From Bugula neritina (Eukaryota > Bryozoa > Gymnolaemata > Cheilostomatida > Bugulidae), in the NCBI GenBank assembly GCA_964035545.1, contig CAXIUT010000221.1, positions 1 through 64,000 of the forward strand: DNA of 64,000 bases. Reading direction: 5' to 3'. The notes beneath the pieces are model-generated. The model was not told where the DNA came from. It saw only the letters and a program-made list of their open reading frames with translations, and made no database searches. Shown one piece after another: positions 11,679 through 24,024 of this stretch (position 1 is the stretch's first letter; the number at the start of each line of letters is the position of its first letter). A program made the translations under genes and the position numbers.

Positions 11679-13403
11679 TCATAGAATGGTATTTCGATCA
11701 GTATTATCTGACATTAGTAAATATCTTTATAAAATCTTTTTTAATGGATATTTATTTTTCTTTGTTTTTATGCTAGCAAGTCCATCAGTTGAACTAAATT
11801 TCTTTTAAAGAATAGGTTCATATTTATTTTAACGATTTTATTGTTTTTAGTTGAATGTTGACATTTTACTGTTTGCTTTGAAAAAAGGACTTCTATCAAA
11901 TGTTTTCTTCTTGAAATGGCTACCAGAATGTGCAGAAAGATTTCTACTTTTGTTATCAAATTATTCAGATCGCTATGATGCTTTATCTTGATTAGAAAAT
12001 TGATGATTTTTAGGTTTCTATTTAATAAGATTTTTCTTCTATATTCCTGTAAAATACTAATTCGTATTGTATTTAGGATTCCAATAGGTAGATTTTGTTC
12101 TATTCAACTTCTATTTTTACCCTTTTTCTGATAATAGATCTAATTTACTGACAGATAGCGATTAACTTTCAATCATTCCAAGGTATACCTGCTCTTTCCT
12201 AATCAATTTATCAATAACTGTATTTTTTATTTGCAATTTCTTGTTACATTAAGCCTTTACCCTCAAGACCTCTTGTTTAAAATATTACTCACATCTAACC
12301 AATGATTAAGGATCTGTATTTTATCCTCCTTTTCTTATATACTAATTTTATTATCTTAGCTGTTAAATTTAAAGTTTAAAGTTCTCGATTTTTTGTTCAG
12401 ATATTTGCAAAGATTTTGTTAATTTAATATTATGTTAATTTTTATTTTATAATAACTAACATATCTATTCCCATTTCATTTATATCTAACTATATTATTG
12501 CTCTAAAGCCTACATATTTTATTTTAATTATTGATTCTCTCTTTTTTATTTACCATTTTCATATTATAGTTTTTTAAGCTAAATTTCTTTGTTATTTACT
12601 GTCTCAGAAAGACGATTTATTTCTTAATTGTTTAAGTTATTTTCATTTTATAATTCTTATACTTTTATATTCAACTAATCTATTATTTTTTTTGTGTTTG
12701 CATATTCTTAATTTATTTCTGATAAAACATTCTACTTCTACATCTATAAACTTTTTATCTTACGACTATTTTATTTATTTTGGATCTTCACTATTTCTTT
12801 AAGTTTTGAATTTTATAGGACGATTCTATCGATCTCATTTTCAATTTATTTTTCTTTAAGTTTAATATATTCCTTTTCCTTGCCAATATTATCAACAATA
12901 GCCAACAAATACGATTCTAAATTAGTTAAAATTTCTTTATTTTATTTTTGGAAATCTAAGATCTATGACCTAACTATCTCTCTTTCTTTTCTTAATTTTT
13001 TTATAACCATTTTCAGCAATTTTATCATTTTAAGCAACTACAATCTCCTTAATTTACCATTCAATGGATCTTGCAATTCGATATACAAAGACTATCCTGA
13101 TCCAATTTAACATTGTACCTTTTTATTAGTATATCTAACTTATATTTTATCTTTATTTGACTTATGAAGTTATGCCTTGGTAAAACTTTCACCCGAATTA
13201 CAACTATTTCTCACTTTATCTTTACTACCACATATCTAATTTATTTCTATAAATGAAGTTTATAGAAGATGATCAATTTGTCTACAGATATGCTAGCGAC
13301 TATGACGCTACCCATTTTCTGAGAGGTTTATTTATACTTTGCTGTTATTTGAATCGCTAAGAGAATATATCTAGAGGAGATTCTATTCTGTTTAGCCTTC
13401 CAT
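11679..13403 (-). CDS. Coiled-coil protein of unknown function
   Basis: One 574-aa frame without introns. Residues about 120-390 are heptad-like, Lys/Glu/Gln/Leu-rich coiled coil (for example NEIDRIVLQNSKLKEIV and VQELQNENNLNNQEINRL). The first 100 residues are polar with scattered Cys and His. The tail is Ser/Lys/Asn-rich. Such proteins are common in ciliate basal bodies and cortex, but nothing here points to a particular site. About a fifth of the glutamines are TAR codons, confirming that the frame is read in the ciliate code. Confidence 0.7.
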
Positions 13404-13550
13404 TTTCTATGAATTAATATATATTGTAATATAGAATAAAAATTGACCATTTAATTTTTTAAATATATATTCATCATACTAGTTTAATAAATCTAGCTTA
13501 TTTATATAATTAATATGATAAGTCATATAGTGATCATGTTTCATAGGTTA

Positions 13551-15760
13551 TCAATAAGATCGTCAATGTCATAATTCAAATGCACCGACCAGAACTGCGC
13601 TGGTTCAAATGATTCAGCACTCTAAACTCTTTTCTCATCTTTTTCACTTTCTTTAGTATCGACATCTTTGATGTTCAAGTTGTCTTACAATTCTTTCGAA
13701 AGTTGCTAGACTAGATCTGGACTCCTGATGTCAATTGGTTCTGCTTAGGCTTAGTAGATTGCTCCTGGACATTTTTGCAAGAAACTCATATAATTGTTGA
13801 GAATGTTCTAGATTAGAAGATAGGTACATCTTTTTGGAATTCGATTTAGTGTTTAAGATCTTTTCTTAAAGAGTATCCTGCTAATGATTTTTTTGTATTA
13901 TAGATTTCCTTTTAGACAAATTTGTCATAAATAGTTACAAATTCTTCATCTAAATAAAAATAATAATACTTTAGACTAAAGCTTTAACTTGACTATTTTT
14001 CTCACTCTGTTCTCTAAGTTTGATAAACAAATTGATGATATGAGCAATATATCCTTTCCTTGTCTTATAAACTGAAGCTACACCGCGAAGCTAGACATCT
14101 TCTTTTGCTTCATTGACAATCCAGTTGAGAAGAGTGTTGTTGCTAAGTAGTCTGTTATTAAGAGGTGAGTTTTCAGGTTATTGAAGGGAAAGATCAATCA
14201 TCTTGATGACCTAGTTATGTAGTAAATTGTTCATGCTGTATTATTTTACCAGTTGGAATAACACTGAAAAGACATTTTATTTATCAGCTACAATACCTTT
14301 GGCTTAAAGGATGTTTTCTTTGACAATAAAATTCAAAATTTATATAATTTTTAATCTTCCAACACCTAATTTACCTTTACCTCTTCCTTTCTCTAATTTT
14401 TATAAACTTTTATCGACAAATCCACCCAAAAGTTCTCTAAAACTACTAACCACATTTTAATCTTAAGGCAAAGCAAAGGGAACATTAGTAAGATACATCA
14501 ATAAAATTGGAGCATTATAAACAGAAACATTCTATTCATCACATATGACGTTCTCAATGATAGCTGTAATGACAGCAAAGGTGAAAAAGGTCTCACTGAA
14601 TATCTAGTTTTTGTTTGGACCTTTAAGATTAGCAGCTACTTTTTATATTATCTAGCAAACGTAGGATGAGATATTGCTCATGGTCTGGATAGATTGATAA
14701 GTACACAAACATCTGAATCGGATGATAAAGCTAGTAATAATGATTTGAAGAGTTGTTCTCTTTAGGGTAGGCAAATAGTTGATTCAGTTGTGATTACTTT
14801 GATGAGGAACTAACCAACTGATCGTGATTAGGCGTGTTTGAGGATCGCTTCAGGCATTTTTTATTCGAATATGTATTTTAAAAGCTAGGCTGGTCTTTTT
14901 GTGAAAAGGTAGTTTAGGACTTTGCAGACATAACCAGCTAGTGTATAATTGACTTATCCTTTAAAGTAGGCCAAAAGGTTATGAATCAAAGGTGCAACTT
15001 CTTTTTGGGTTATCTTTTCAACTTGCCTTTTTTATTTGGTAATAATTTTTTTCATATTTTTTATGATTTTGACCTATTCCTATTAGGCTTCTTATTATTC
15101 AGCTTTTTCCTATTTTTATTAGACAGTTTATTTCTTTTCTTCTTATTAAGTGGCTTAATCTTTAGCTTCTTTTTCTACTACTGGTTCTTCTTCCTTAAGA
15201 GTCTAGAAGTTACCATCTTGACTTTATTTTGATTCTTCTTTAGTTTTTTATTCCTTAGAATCTACACTTTCTTCTTATGTTTTTTTCTAAGCCTTTTCCG
15301 GAGATTCTTTTTCCTTTTCTTTCTCTTCTTCATTTGATTAATTATCTTAGACTTCAATCTAGACTTCAACTTCTTCTTCCTCCATAACTCTTTATTAAAC
15401 ATAGATAGTTTTATCAGGTAAAAAGAAGTCCATAGCTATTGAACTGTCAATACATAGTAGATCACAGGCAGCTAAAGGATATCTAAATTTGAAAAGATTT
15501 GTACTTGTAGCTTCTTTTCTTGTCTTATGGATCACCTACAACTGTCAAAAACTCAACTAACTCTAGATATCTTTGATAGGTCATGCTAAATCTAAAAAGA
15601 AGTACAAATTGGTAACTTTAGCACTATTATTTTTGTATTAACTTGTGAATGACTATTCATCAAGTAGTCGTCCAACGGATACTCCTGGTTGGTCAAGCAA
15701 CTAGTTGAGCACTGAGTTGTTCTGGGATCGGAATTGATTGAAAAGAGATGCAAAATTCAT
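13551..15760 (-). CDS. SAPS-domain subunit of protein phosphatase 6 (SIT4-associated)
   Basis: SAPS proteins hold and target the PP6/Sit4 phosphatase. The start MNFASLFNQF leads to NNSVLNQLLDQPGVSV and GRLLDEQSF, then MTYQRYLELVEFLTVVGDP, and YPLAACDLLCIDSSIAMDFF. These are joined by two introns (20 nt GTACTTC..TTTAG and 22 nt GTACAAA..TTTAG). A long acidic Glu/Gln/Lys linker follows and then TLAGYVCKVLNYLFTKRPAQLLKYI with PEAILKHAQSRSVGQFLIKV, the second conserved SAPS block. The C-terminus is acidic (FEPAQFWSVHLNYDIDDL). The gene starts only 75 bases from the telomeric array at 15835, so its promoter must be very short if the chromosome really ends there. Confidence 0.85.
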
Positions 15761-15834
15761 TACAGATGGCTGTTGATTGTTTAAAATATCAAATATTCTT
15801 AAAAATCAAATATTCTCAAATTTATTCATCAGAA

Positions 15835-15926
15835 GGGTTGGGGTTGGGGTTGGGGTTGGGGTTGGGGTTGGGGTTGGGGTTGGGGTTGGGGTTGGGGTTG
15901 GGGTTGGGGTTGGGGTTGGGGTTGGG
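15835..15926 (+). repeat. Internal telomeric array (GGGGTT)n, right-end orientation
   Basis: About fifteen perfect GGGGTT units on the + strand. This is the strand polarity of a right chromosome end, so everything from base 1 to here could be one telomere-capped molecule. On the right the array sits directly against the last codons read from a Rab GDI gene, whose C-terminal 20 or so residues are missing. Confidence 0.95.
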
Positions 15927-16775
15927 AAAAATGAGAAGTAGCATCAAATGTTTCAGAAATAAAGAGACCATCGCTACCCTTAGTAGTTGATGCATATTGT
16001 TAGGATATATTAATGAATTTTTACTTGATTTTGCCGCATAGATTCAAAGCACCTTCGATCTCTTGTTCAGGATTGTTTGTTTCAACTGATGTACTAATAA
16101 TAGCAACATATAATCCTTGTTTGGGGTTGGGGTTGGGGTTGGGGTTGGGGTTGGGGTTGGGGTTGGGGTTGGGGTTGGGGTTGGGGTTGGGGTTGGGGTT
16201 GGGAGTTGAGGTAAGATGATTTGAACAGATGGAATGTTCTCTGTTCTAGGAATAGGATGGTCTAGAATGCAAATGCATCTTATGATTTTTTAAACAAATT
16301 TAACTCTTTCTTTTAGTACCTGAACGTAAAGCATATGTTGGATGACAAATTACAGTTTTACATTTAGCAATGCCTTCAGGTCTCTTAACTCCGATAACTT
16401 TACCATCTTCAAATAGAATATAATTGATATCTGTGTTCAACATCAATAGCTAAATATCAAGATATTTACTAACTCTAGTTTTGAGCAATACTTTAACTAG
16501 TTTCCCTCCGTACATGATATATTTAGGTGTAAGATCAATATTCCAATCTCTATTATGTCCAAGATCTTTGCTAGGTTCCTCTTTATCTCTGTACAATTTC
16601 CACAAATTTGTTAGGTTAACTGATGCTCCTTATCCTCCATAAAAACCACTTCTATCAATATGGAGAACTTTCTTTCCTGAATCAATGAAGATATACCTTA
16701 TTGGGAGAGAAGACCAGAGAGGATGCACTCGATGAGACCTGTTCCGCAAACTACTACATAATATAATTACTCCAT
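15927..16775 (-). pseudogene. GDI: Rab GDP-dissociation inhibitor, broken copy
   Basis: GDI extracts prenylated GDP-bound Rab GTPases from membranes. The start at 16775 gives VCGTGLIECILSGLLS, then after a 20-nt intron (16677-16696) KKVLHIDRSGFYGGQGASV and DWNIDLTPKYIMYGGKLVK. Defects follow. From VSKYLDI the frame jumps to LNTDINYILFEDGKVIGVK, so about 165 residues of the family's centre are absent. A +1 shift lies before LKERVKFVQKIIRCICILDHP. The reading IPSVQIILPQ runs into the array at 16121-16203 and resumes at QGLYVAIISTSVETNNPE, with about 22 expected residues missing. GDATSHF-type sequence (ETFDATSHF) then runs into the array at 15835. Either a real relic or an assembly-damaged gene. 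Confidence 0.85.
16121..16203 (+). repeat. Internal telomeric array (GGGGTT)n inside GDI
   Basis: Second perfect G4T2 array, 194 bases right of the first and in the same orientation. It lies within GDI coding sequence and takes the place of about 66 nt that the family would need. The reading frame on both sides is GDI, so the array is an insertion or replacement within a once continuous gene. Confidence 0.95.
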
Positions 16776-16985
16776 GAAAGATCTTATATAATCTGATTGT
16801 TTAAATATGGAATGAATAGAATAACTTGATAAAAAAACAATTGGTAAAGAAATATTTTAGATTGTATGATATTGATTTAATGATTTTTTTAACAATCACA
16901 TTTATCATAAATTGGTTAAAAAAAGTATTATCCATACTTGATAGTATGTTCAGATATCAAGATATTTTATTTTAAAAAGAAAATA

Positions 16986-18245
16986 ATGGGAAGCTCTCAT
17001 GACAAAAAGCCTTAACGGAAAACTCAATACACATAGAACGATGATTCCGATTCCGAAAGTTCAGAAGTTAGTGATAACTAGCAATCATTTGGAGGTGACA
17101 GTCTCTATTAGGTCAAGCCATCTGAAATGAAATCACAACTTCATAGACATATAGGAGTTTTAACTTATTATAATAAGTAGGGATAACTTGGAAAAGGTAC
17201 TGGAATACTAATTTCACCTAATTTGATTTTGACTTGTGCTCATAATATAGTCAATAGAAGAAATTAAGAATAATACTATGACTTCAAATTCTACCCGGGT
17301 CATCATGGAGATTTGAAAAACTTCTATGATATTGAAAAATATTTTTATCCTAATAGATATAAATCTAAAGGAGGTTATAAATATGATTATGCTTTGCTGA
17401 AATTAACAAAAAAGATAAATACTTAAAAATTTATTCCCCTTCATTCAGGATAGATGGAAATAAATAAAGATTTATAAATAGCTATTTTTGGCTATCCTGT
17501 AGATAAATATTCCAAATAAAATCCTAGAAGTGAATTATAAACAGTTAAGCAATGGGGACTAATCAAAAAAGGATTAGTTAAAGATATCGACAGAGAAGGT
17601 CGATTAGTTCATACGATATCAACTAAAAGTGGTCAAAGTGGTGCTCCAGTAATAGGAATCGTATAAAATAAACATTATTCTATAATTGGAGTTCATAAAG
17701 GAGGACATATTTCTCAAAATAGACTTGAAGGAAATGTAGGAAGAATTATTACAAATGATTTGTTAGAGATATTGTAAGAGTAAACTCTCCAACTTGAAGC
17801 CGAAATGTTTTATATTTACAAAGATGGATAATTGATTAAAAAAAATGATGATAAAAGTGGATAGATGAGTGAATTAATTAAACATTAAATTGATCAAAAA
17901 TAAAAAATTATTATAGAAAGATGTTATAATCTTGACCAAAATAATCCATAAACTTTCAATAGATTAGGTGCTGCACTAATAAAAATAAAAAAATATCAAG
18001 AAGCAATAAAATCTTTTAGAAAAGTTCTTGAAATAAATCCATAACATTCTCTTGCTTTAAATAACTTGGGTTTGGCACTTTTGAAAAAGAAAAAAACAAA
18101 TGAAGCGATAAAATATTTTAAAAAGGCAATTTAAATGAATTAGTTTTTTTCACATGCTTATAAAAATTTAGGAATAGCATATAACAGAATAAATTTAAAA
18201 GATGAGGCATAAAAATGTCTTAAAAAGGCTAAATAAATACAATGA
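16986..18245 (+). CDS. Trypsin-fold serine protease fused to TPR repeats (copy 1, intact)
   Basis: The 419-aa frame has two parts. Residues about 45-265 form an S1B-type (glutamyl endopeptidase-like) protease: His in LTCAHN, Asp in YKYDYALLKL, and Ser in GQSGAPVIG. The C-terminal part has about three tetratricopeptide repeats (YQEAIKSFRKVLEINPQ and NEAIKYFKKAIQMN). The N-terminus is Met-Gly-Ser-Ser, suitable for N-myristoylation; no signal peptide is seen, so it is presumably cytosolic. Two further, damaged copies follow in tandem on the same strand and two more lie at 49.2 and 51.3 kb. Substrates are unknown. Confidence 0.85.
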
Positions 18246-18438
18246 TCACATATTTCAGATAATCTATCTATGTATCAACTTTATTTGTTATTATTCTAGA
18301 TAAAGAATCTTATTGCTATGATCTATTTTTTTAATAAAATAGTTTATTTGAATGATTTATTATTTATTATTGATTATACAATATCTATCTCTTGATATCT
18401 AATAAAAATTAAAAGATTTGATACTCACTGAAATATTC

Positions 18439-19758
18439 ATGGGAAATACTTGTAATCAATAAACATATTGTCAGGCAGGTGACTCTGATTAATAATCCTA
18501 AGATGATTTTTATAGTGATAACTAAGGTGATTTTTTCAGTGAAATTCTCTATCAAGTTCCTCAAAATTAAATGCAGGAGCAACTGTTTAGACATATTGGA
18601 GTTTTGACTTATTACAATAAAAAAATGCAACTCGGCAAAGGAACAGGCGCCCTGATCTCACCTAATCTGGTCCTAACTTGTGGCCATAATCTCTATGACA
18701 GAATAAAAGGATAACAATACTCGAATTTTCAATTTTATCCAGGCCATTCAGGAATTCTAAAAGAATTTTACGAAGTATAATCATTTTTTTTACCTGAATA
18801 ATACAAACCACGAATAACTATCAATATGATTACGCACTATTGAAGTTAAAATAAAAAGTCAATTCAACAGAATTCATTCCCTTAAATTCAGGTTAGATGT
18901 AGGTAAACAATGAAATAGAAATAGCTATATTCGGATATCCTGGAGATGAATACAAACAAAAAAGTGCCAGAAAGAATATGCTATCTGTCGATCTTTTTGA
19001 TTGATAAGAAAAGGGTTGGTATTGAAAACAAATTCAAAGGGAAATTGGTTCATCAAATATCGACTAAGAGAGGTCAGAGTGGTGCTCCAATCATCGGAAT
19101 AGATAAAAAAGATAAACTTGTTATCATTGGGATTCATAAAGGTAGAATTTTACAAAGAAATAACAGTTTTAAGGAAACGTTGGAAGAATGATTACTCCTT
19201 AACTATTAAAAATATTAAAAAATAAACAAAAAAACTTTAAGCCTAAAAATTTGAAATTTATGAAGAATAAGATATTTTTAAAAGAAGATAGAACAAATAA
19301 ACAGTATAAATATCAAGGAGACGAATGTCAAATGTTTTTTCTTTTAGTAAAGTAATCCTAAAACATATTTTAACAAGGGATATTAATATTATGAACAAAA
19401 TAACTATTAACAGGCAATAAAGTGGTATAAAAAAGCAATCAACTATGATCCATATTATGAAATTGCTTATAACAACTTAGGTATAATCTATGATAAGCTA
19501 CATAAGACAGAAGAGGCAATATTTTACTATAAATAGGCCATTAGAATAAATCCCTCTCTTACAGAGGTTCACAATAATTTAGGAAATGTATATAGAAAGA
19601 TATAAAAGATAGATGAGGCAATATAGTGTTATAAAAAAGCAATTAAGTTGGATCCTAGAAATTAAACTGCTTCTTCTAATTTGAAACTAATTTAAAAAAT
19701 CAAAGATAAAAGTATATTTGGATCATATTCTAGAAAAACAAGAGCTATTTCGATTTGA
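18439..19758 (+). pseudogene. Serine protease-TPR, copy 2, frameshifted
   Basis: Starts MGNTCNQ, with a Gly and Cys pattern suited to myristoylation plus palmitoylation. The catalytic His (LTCGHN), Asp (YQYDYALLKL) and Ser (GQSGAPIIG) are all still encoded, and three C-terminal TPRs are clear (KWYKKAINYDP, YYKQAIRINP, CYKKAIKLDP). However, the frame is broken at least four times: near 18805 before the Asp, near 18995, near 19045 before KLVHQIS, and near 19172 before the GRMITP-like block. Each fits one missing base. As written it encodes no full protein. Confidence 0.8.
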
Positions 19759-19990
19759 TTTATTTTTATTTCTTTTAAAACATATATATATTGATGAAAT
19801 ACCATTTTTTTATTCATAGATATTTTAAACTTATCATTAAGTAGAAAATATTATTAACTCTTCAATTTTTATATATTAAAGAGACTAATATTTAGTCATC
19901 ATAATTAATTATCTATGGATATAAATATATTTTATATCATTCAAAATAAGAATAGTTATTAATAAAGATAAATAATTCTTTAAGACATTC

Positions 19991-21270
19991 ATGGGAAATA
20001 CTTGTGGCTTATCAAATAAATAACCTCATCAAAAAGAAAACTCCTAAAATATTATAAATAAAACCAAATAAGATGATTATTGCAATTAGTATCTTTGCTA
20101 AGTGAAAAATAATCAAATGAAATCAAAAATATTTCGACAGATTGGTGTTCTAACTTACTTGAAAAAACAATAACAAGGAAAAGGAACTGGTTTTCTTATT
20201 TCGACTAATTTGGTATTAACTTGTGCCCATCATCTATATGATTTATCAAGAGGATAATATAACGAGAAGTTCCAATTTTATCCTGGCCACTCAGGACAGC
20301 TAAAATAATTTTATTAAGTTGAATCCTTTTTTATACCCCAGTAATATAAAATATCAAAGATTCTAAATATGATTATGCATTGTTGAAGTTGACTTAAAAA
20401 GTAGACATATAAAATGATATTCCTTTGAATTCTGATTAAAAGGATGTGAACAATTAATTGGATATAGCCATATTTGGATATCCTTAAGCTGGTTATATCT
20501 AGAATGTTCAAAATAATAGTGTATTTGTAAATTTATATGGATTGATTCGGAAGGGATTGATTATCAAAATAACTTAAAAAGGTTAATTAGTGCATCAAAT
20601 ATCAACTAAAAATGGTCAGAGTGGAGCACCTATCATAGTAATAGATAAAAATGGTAACTTTACTATAATAGGAATTCACAAAGGCAGACATGTTGAAAAC
20701 GATGGTGTTTAAGGTAATGTAGGAATATTAATAACTCCTGAATTGATATCAATTATGTAGAAATAAGCAAAAACAATGAAAGCAGACATGTTCAAAATAA
20801 ATAATAATAATAATGAAAATAATAATAAAATCAGATAATATTTAGTATATATAATTGATATACAATAGAAAAATAGATTAGAAAATGCTTTTTAATAGAA
20901 TCAAAATGATCCATAACTATATTTTGACCTAGGAATAGAACTGCATCGAATACATAAGTATGAATAGGCAATTACATGTTACTAAAAGGCAATATAAATA
21001 AATCCTCATTCATCATGGTTTTATTTTTGGTTAGGATATTCTTTTTTTAGCATAAAATAATATTAAAATGCTCTTAGATCTTATTAAAAAGCTATATAGA
21101 TAAAAGATAATGATGAAGATTCATATTATGGTTTAGGTAATACACTATATTAACTATCAAGATATGAAGAGGCAATCAAATCTTACTAAAAAGCTATTGA
21201 AATAAACCCCTATAATTCATAATTTTATCATAGTTTAGGTCTAGCTTTTAATAAGATAGATAAATATTGA
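19991..21270 (+). pseudogene. Serine protease-TPR, copy 3, one frameshift
   Basis: Starts MGNTCGL. Protease residues are all present: His in LTCAHHLYD, Asp in SKYDYALLKL, Ser in GQSGAPIIVI. About four TPRs follow, with a short Asn-rich spacer (INNNNNENNNKI) between the two halves. One single-base loss near 20355, just before the Asp motif, stops the frame; the rest reads through to the TGA at 21268. It could therefore be a working gene with one sequence error. The stop also cuts into a TPR, and degenerate TPR-like sequence continues to about 21350. Confidence 0.75.
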
Positions 21271-22205
21271 GTAAGTTCTTAAATGTTATGATAGGATACT
21301 TTAGTTTGACTGTCGAAGTTAAAGTACTTCAGATAATTATAAGTAGAGTAATACTTTTGCTAAGATCGTGATCAAAGAAGAAACAAGTAAACAAAAAAAA
21401 TTAAAATAATAATTTGTTTATAAAAAATAGAAAGTCTTCTAGAAGATGGAATTTCCTTCGATTTGATATGATTTATTTGAAAACAAAATTATTATAAAAG
21501 ATAAATAGTTTACAATTTATTATTTTTTGATAATACCTAAAATAGTGAATAATTTTAACATCAATAATGAAAGCATTGATGGTAAATTCCACCAGCAATC
21601 ACATAATAAAAGACAAGATGTGGGACTAACAATACATGAAACATCTACGCGAAGTCTAGAAAATAAACAATCGATAAGCCTAGCAAATATCCAAAGACAT
21701 CAAAACTTATAGAAGTATTAATGATTTACATCACAAACATAAACATTATTCTTTTTAATGGCAACATAAAAAACAAAATTAACAGCTATAGTAAAAAAAC
21801 TAAAAAATCAAAATAAAATCACAGAGATCAGACCATATATGAGGTTCAGACATCGATATCAGCCAATTAGCTCTTAGGCTGAGTAAAATAGAAGTAAAGA
21901 TAAGTAAGAAGGAGAAGATAGAAGGGGGTAGACTAGTCCACCGAAATCAAATTAGAAGAAAAGAAGTCGGTATGCTTTGCATTACCAATATCGCAAGAAA
22001 AGACAGGAATAAATCGATCATGAAAATATGAAATTACAAAAGGTATTCTATCACAACGAAGCACCTACCTCCTAAAATCAGACAAACTAGACTAGCAAAC
22101 CATACCGGCCACAGCATGGACATGCGTGGAATCGAATCCGACAAGCTGAAAGGTCCAGAGTGATATTATCTTCAAATAAAATAAATAAAATTATCGAAGA
22201 AGAAG
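21271..22205 (+). other. TPR remnants then unrecognised basic reading frames
   Basis: The first 100 bases look like a decayed extension of the preceding TPR gene. From about 21570 and from 21839 there are + strand frames open in the ciliate code. The second (21839-22300) encodes a very basic Arg/Gln/Ser-rich protein and overlaps the start of the next gene in another frame. They may be exons joined by small introns that I cannot place. No family is recognised. Confidence 0.35.
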
Positions 22206-23097
22206 ATGTCTTATCCCTTATAACAATCAAAACAATCAAAAGGGAAAGAAATGGTCACCATCGACTATCGAAACGGCAAATATCAAGGCCATGTATCTGA
22301 AACAGACAAGATGAGGACGGGTGTGGGCATGATGATCGACCATAATTACATGTTCTGCCTTGCATAGTGGAAAGAGGGGAAGATCGATGGGTCGGCCTTT
22401 GTCCTGTATCCTGACAATTCTCTGTTCTATGGCTGTATAAAAAATGGAGAGCCGTTTGGTTTTTGTGTGTATGAGGCGAATTGGTTTGGTAAATTATGTC
22501 AATTTTGCATCAGGTGATGATTTCATGATGGTCCAGGATGACACCAGTAACAACAACTTGATATTTGTGAAGATAGATAAAAATAGGATGTAGAAATTGG
22601 TGAAGGGATAAAATACAACATAAAATCACTAGAATAAATAAAAAAGATAACAACCGCCAATCATAGAATAAAAACGATATAATTCACAATAGCAAAAAAC
22701 AAAATTAATATCAACTTATCTAAATACCTCAATAAAACAGAATAGTTATCAATAATTCATCCGTTAAAAATTGATAAAAAAACAACGAAGACATAGATTA
22801 CATGTAAAATCGAGAATAGATCCAACTAAAATACAAAAAATCATCAATAGTTTTAAGATTATCCCAAACCAACCAAAACCAAATAACCCTAAAAGCTCTA
22901 GGATACTACAATTCGATAACAAATTCATTATAAATATCAAAAAAACAAATAAATAACACTACCATCATGGAAACAATCGACAATCAATACACAGACTATT
23001 CTATTTAAGGTAATTAGAGGCCCAAGTAGTGCATTACTGGCTTGCATATATACTATAAACAGTCGCTCAGGTTTATGAATTAGTATCTGAGGGTTGA
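22206..23097 (+). CDS. MORN-repeat-like protein with basic tail
   Basis: From ATG 22206 the product has MORN-like glycine/tyrosine spacing: YRNGKYQGHV, TGVGMMIDHNYMFCLAQW, KEGKIDGSAFVLYPDNSL and KNGEPFGFCVYEANW. A 25-nt intron at about 22488 (GTAAATT..TCAG) joins NWFG to DDFMMVQDD, which continues in frame through a Gln/Lys/Asn-rich tail. MORN domains bind acidic phospholipids or act as cytoskeletal linkers. The TGA-terminated frame overlaps the start of the next gene by about 130 bases, so the true 3' end is uncertain. Base composition here is less AT-rich than in the neighbours. Confidence 0.55.
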
Positions 23098-23867
23098 TTA
23101 CTTGTATCGGGTCAAATTTATCTATCACTCGGTTTAGGAATTGTTGGCTAGGGTTAATAATAATAGTCAAGCGCAAATCATACTATAATCCGGGATAAGA
23201 CTGGATTAGAGGTAAAATAATATTATATCATCTAGAAATAATCGATATTAGATAAAATAAAATCAATAAAAAGCATCAAGAAATATGCGATATGAAGAAA
23301 GAGAAAGTAGTCCAGTTGACAACCGTGTATATCCATTGCATAAAGTAAAATAAGAGATCTATCGGGCTATAAAAAGGAAGAGTCTTTCAAACAGTCGAAA
23401 TACATATAGAAAATAACCAGTAGTTAACCATACGCAATCAGTATACTAAAGATTTAAACCCCACAAATAAATCATTTTCATATCATCAGCAAAACACTAC
23501 AACACCAATAAAACCAACAACTGATAAAATGAACAAAACATCCGTGACATCATATACAAGTCCTCCAAAAAAACATAACCAGCCAAAATATCATCCACCC
23601 GTTTCTGTTTCAGAACAGAACAGACCAAAAAGGGCATCAAAGAGTCCGCTTTCGAAGTATGCCTATCTCGATCAGATGTCATAGTAAAGAAATATCAGAA
23701 AAATAGATAATATCAACACTTTGACCCAATACTACGAGGCAGTATAGAAAGATTTGAGAAAAGATAAACCATCAAAACTGCAAAAACCATCTAAAGCATA
23801 CGAATTGTATCCGACCAATACATCACCGCTCGGTCCGAGGAAGATACTTAAGTATGGCTGGGATTGA
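22967..23867 (+). CDS. Unknown basic protein
   Basis: From ATG 22967 (METIDNQ) a frame open in the ciliate code runs to about 23480, with a block around SSPVDNRVYPLHKVKQEI. A second frame (NKTSVTSYTSPPKKHNQP to SPLGPRKILKYGWD) then runs to the TGA at 23865. Joining them needs an intron or a single-base shift near 23440-23500, and a GTATAC..ATCAG segment of about 48 nt is a candidate. No family is recognised. The gene ends 82 bases before a telomeric array. Confidence 0.45.
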
Positions 23868-23949
23868 TACTTGTTTTGATTGATCTATCAAATTTATTCA
23901 TCAAATATCAAATAAAAGATAATATACAGAATAATCAGATATCTCTCAC

Positions 23950-24024
23950 GGGGTTGGGGTTGGGGTTGGGGTTGGGGTTGGGGTTGGGGTTGGGGTTGGG
24001 GTTGGGGTTGGGGTTGGGGTTGGG
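23950..24024 (+). repeat. Internal telomeric array (GGGGTT)n, right-end orientation
   Basis: About twelve perfect G4T2 units. On the right it abuts the coding sequence of a minus-strand coiled-coil gene with no stop codon in between. On the left is 82 bases of spacer after the unknown + gene. Confidence 0.95.
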
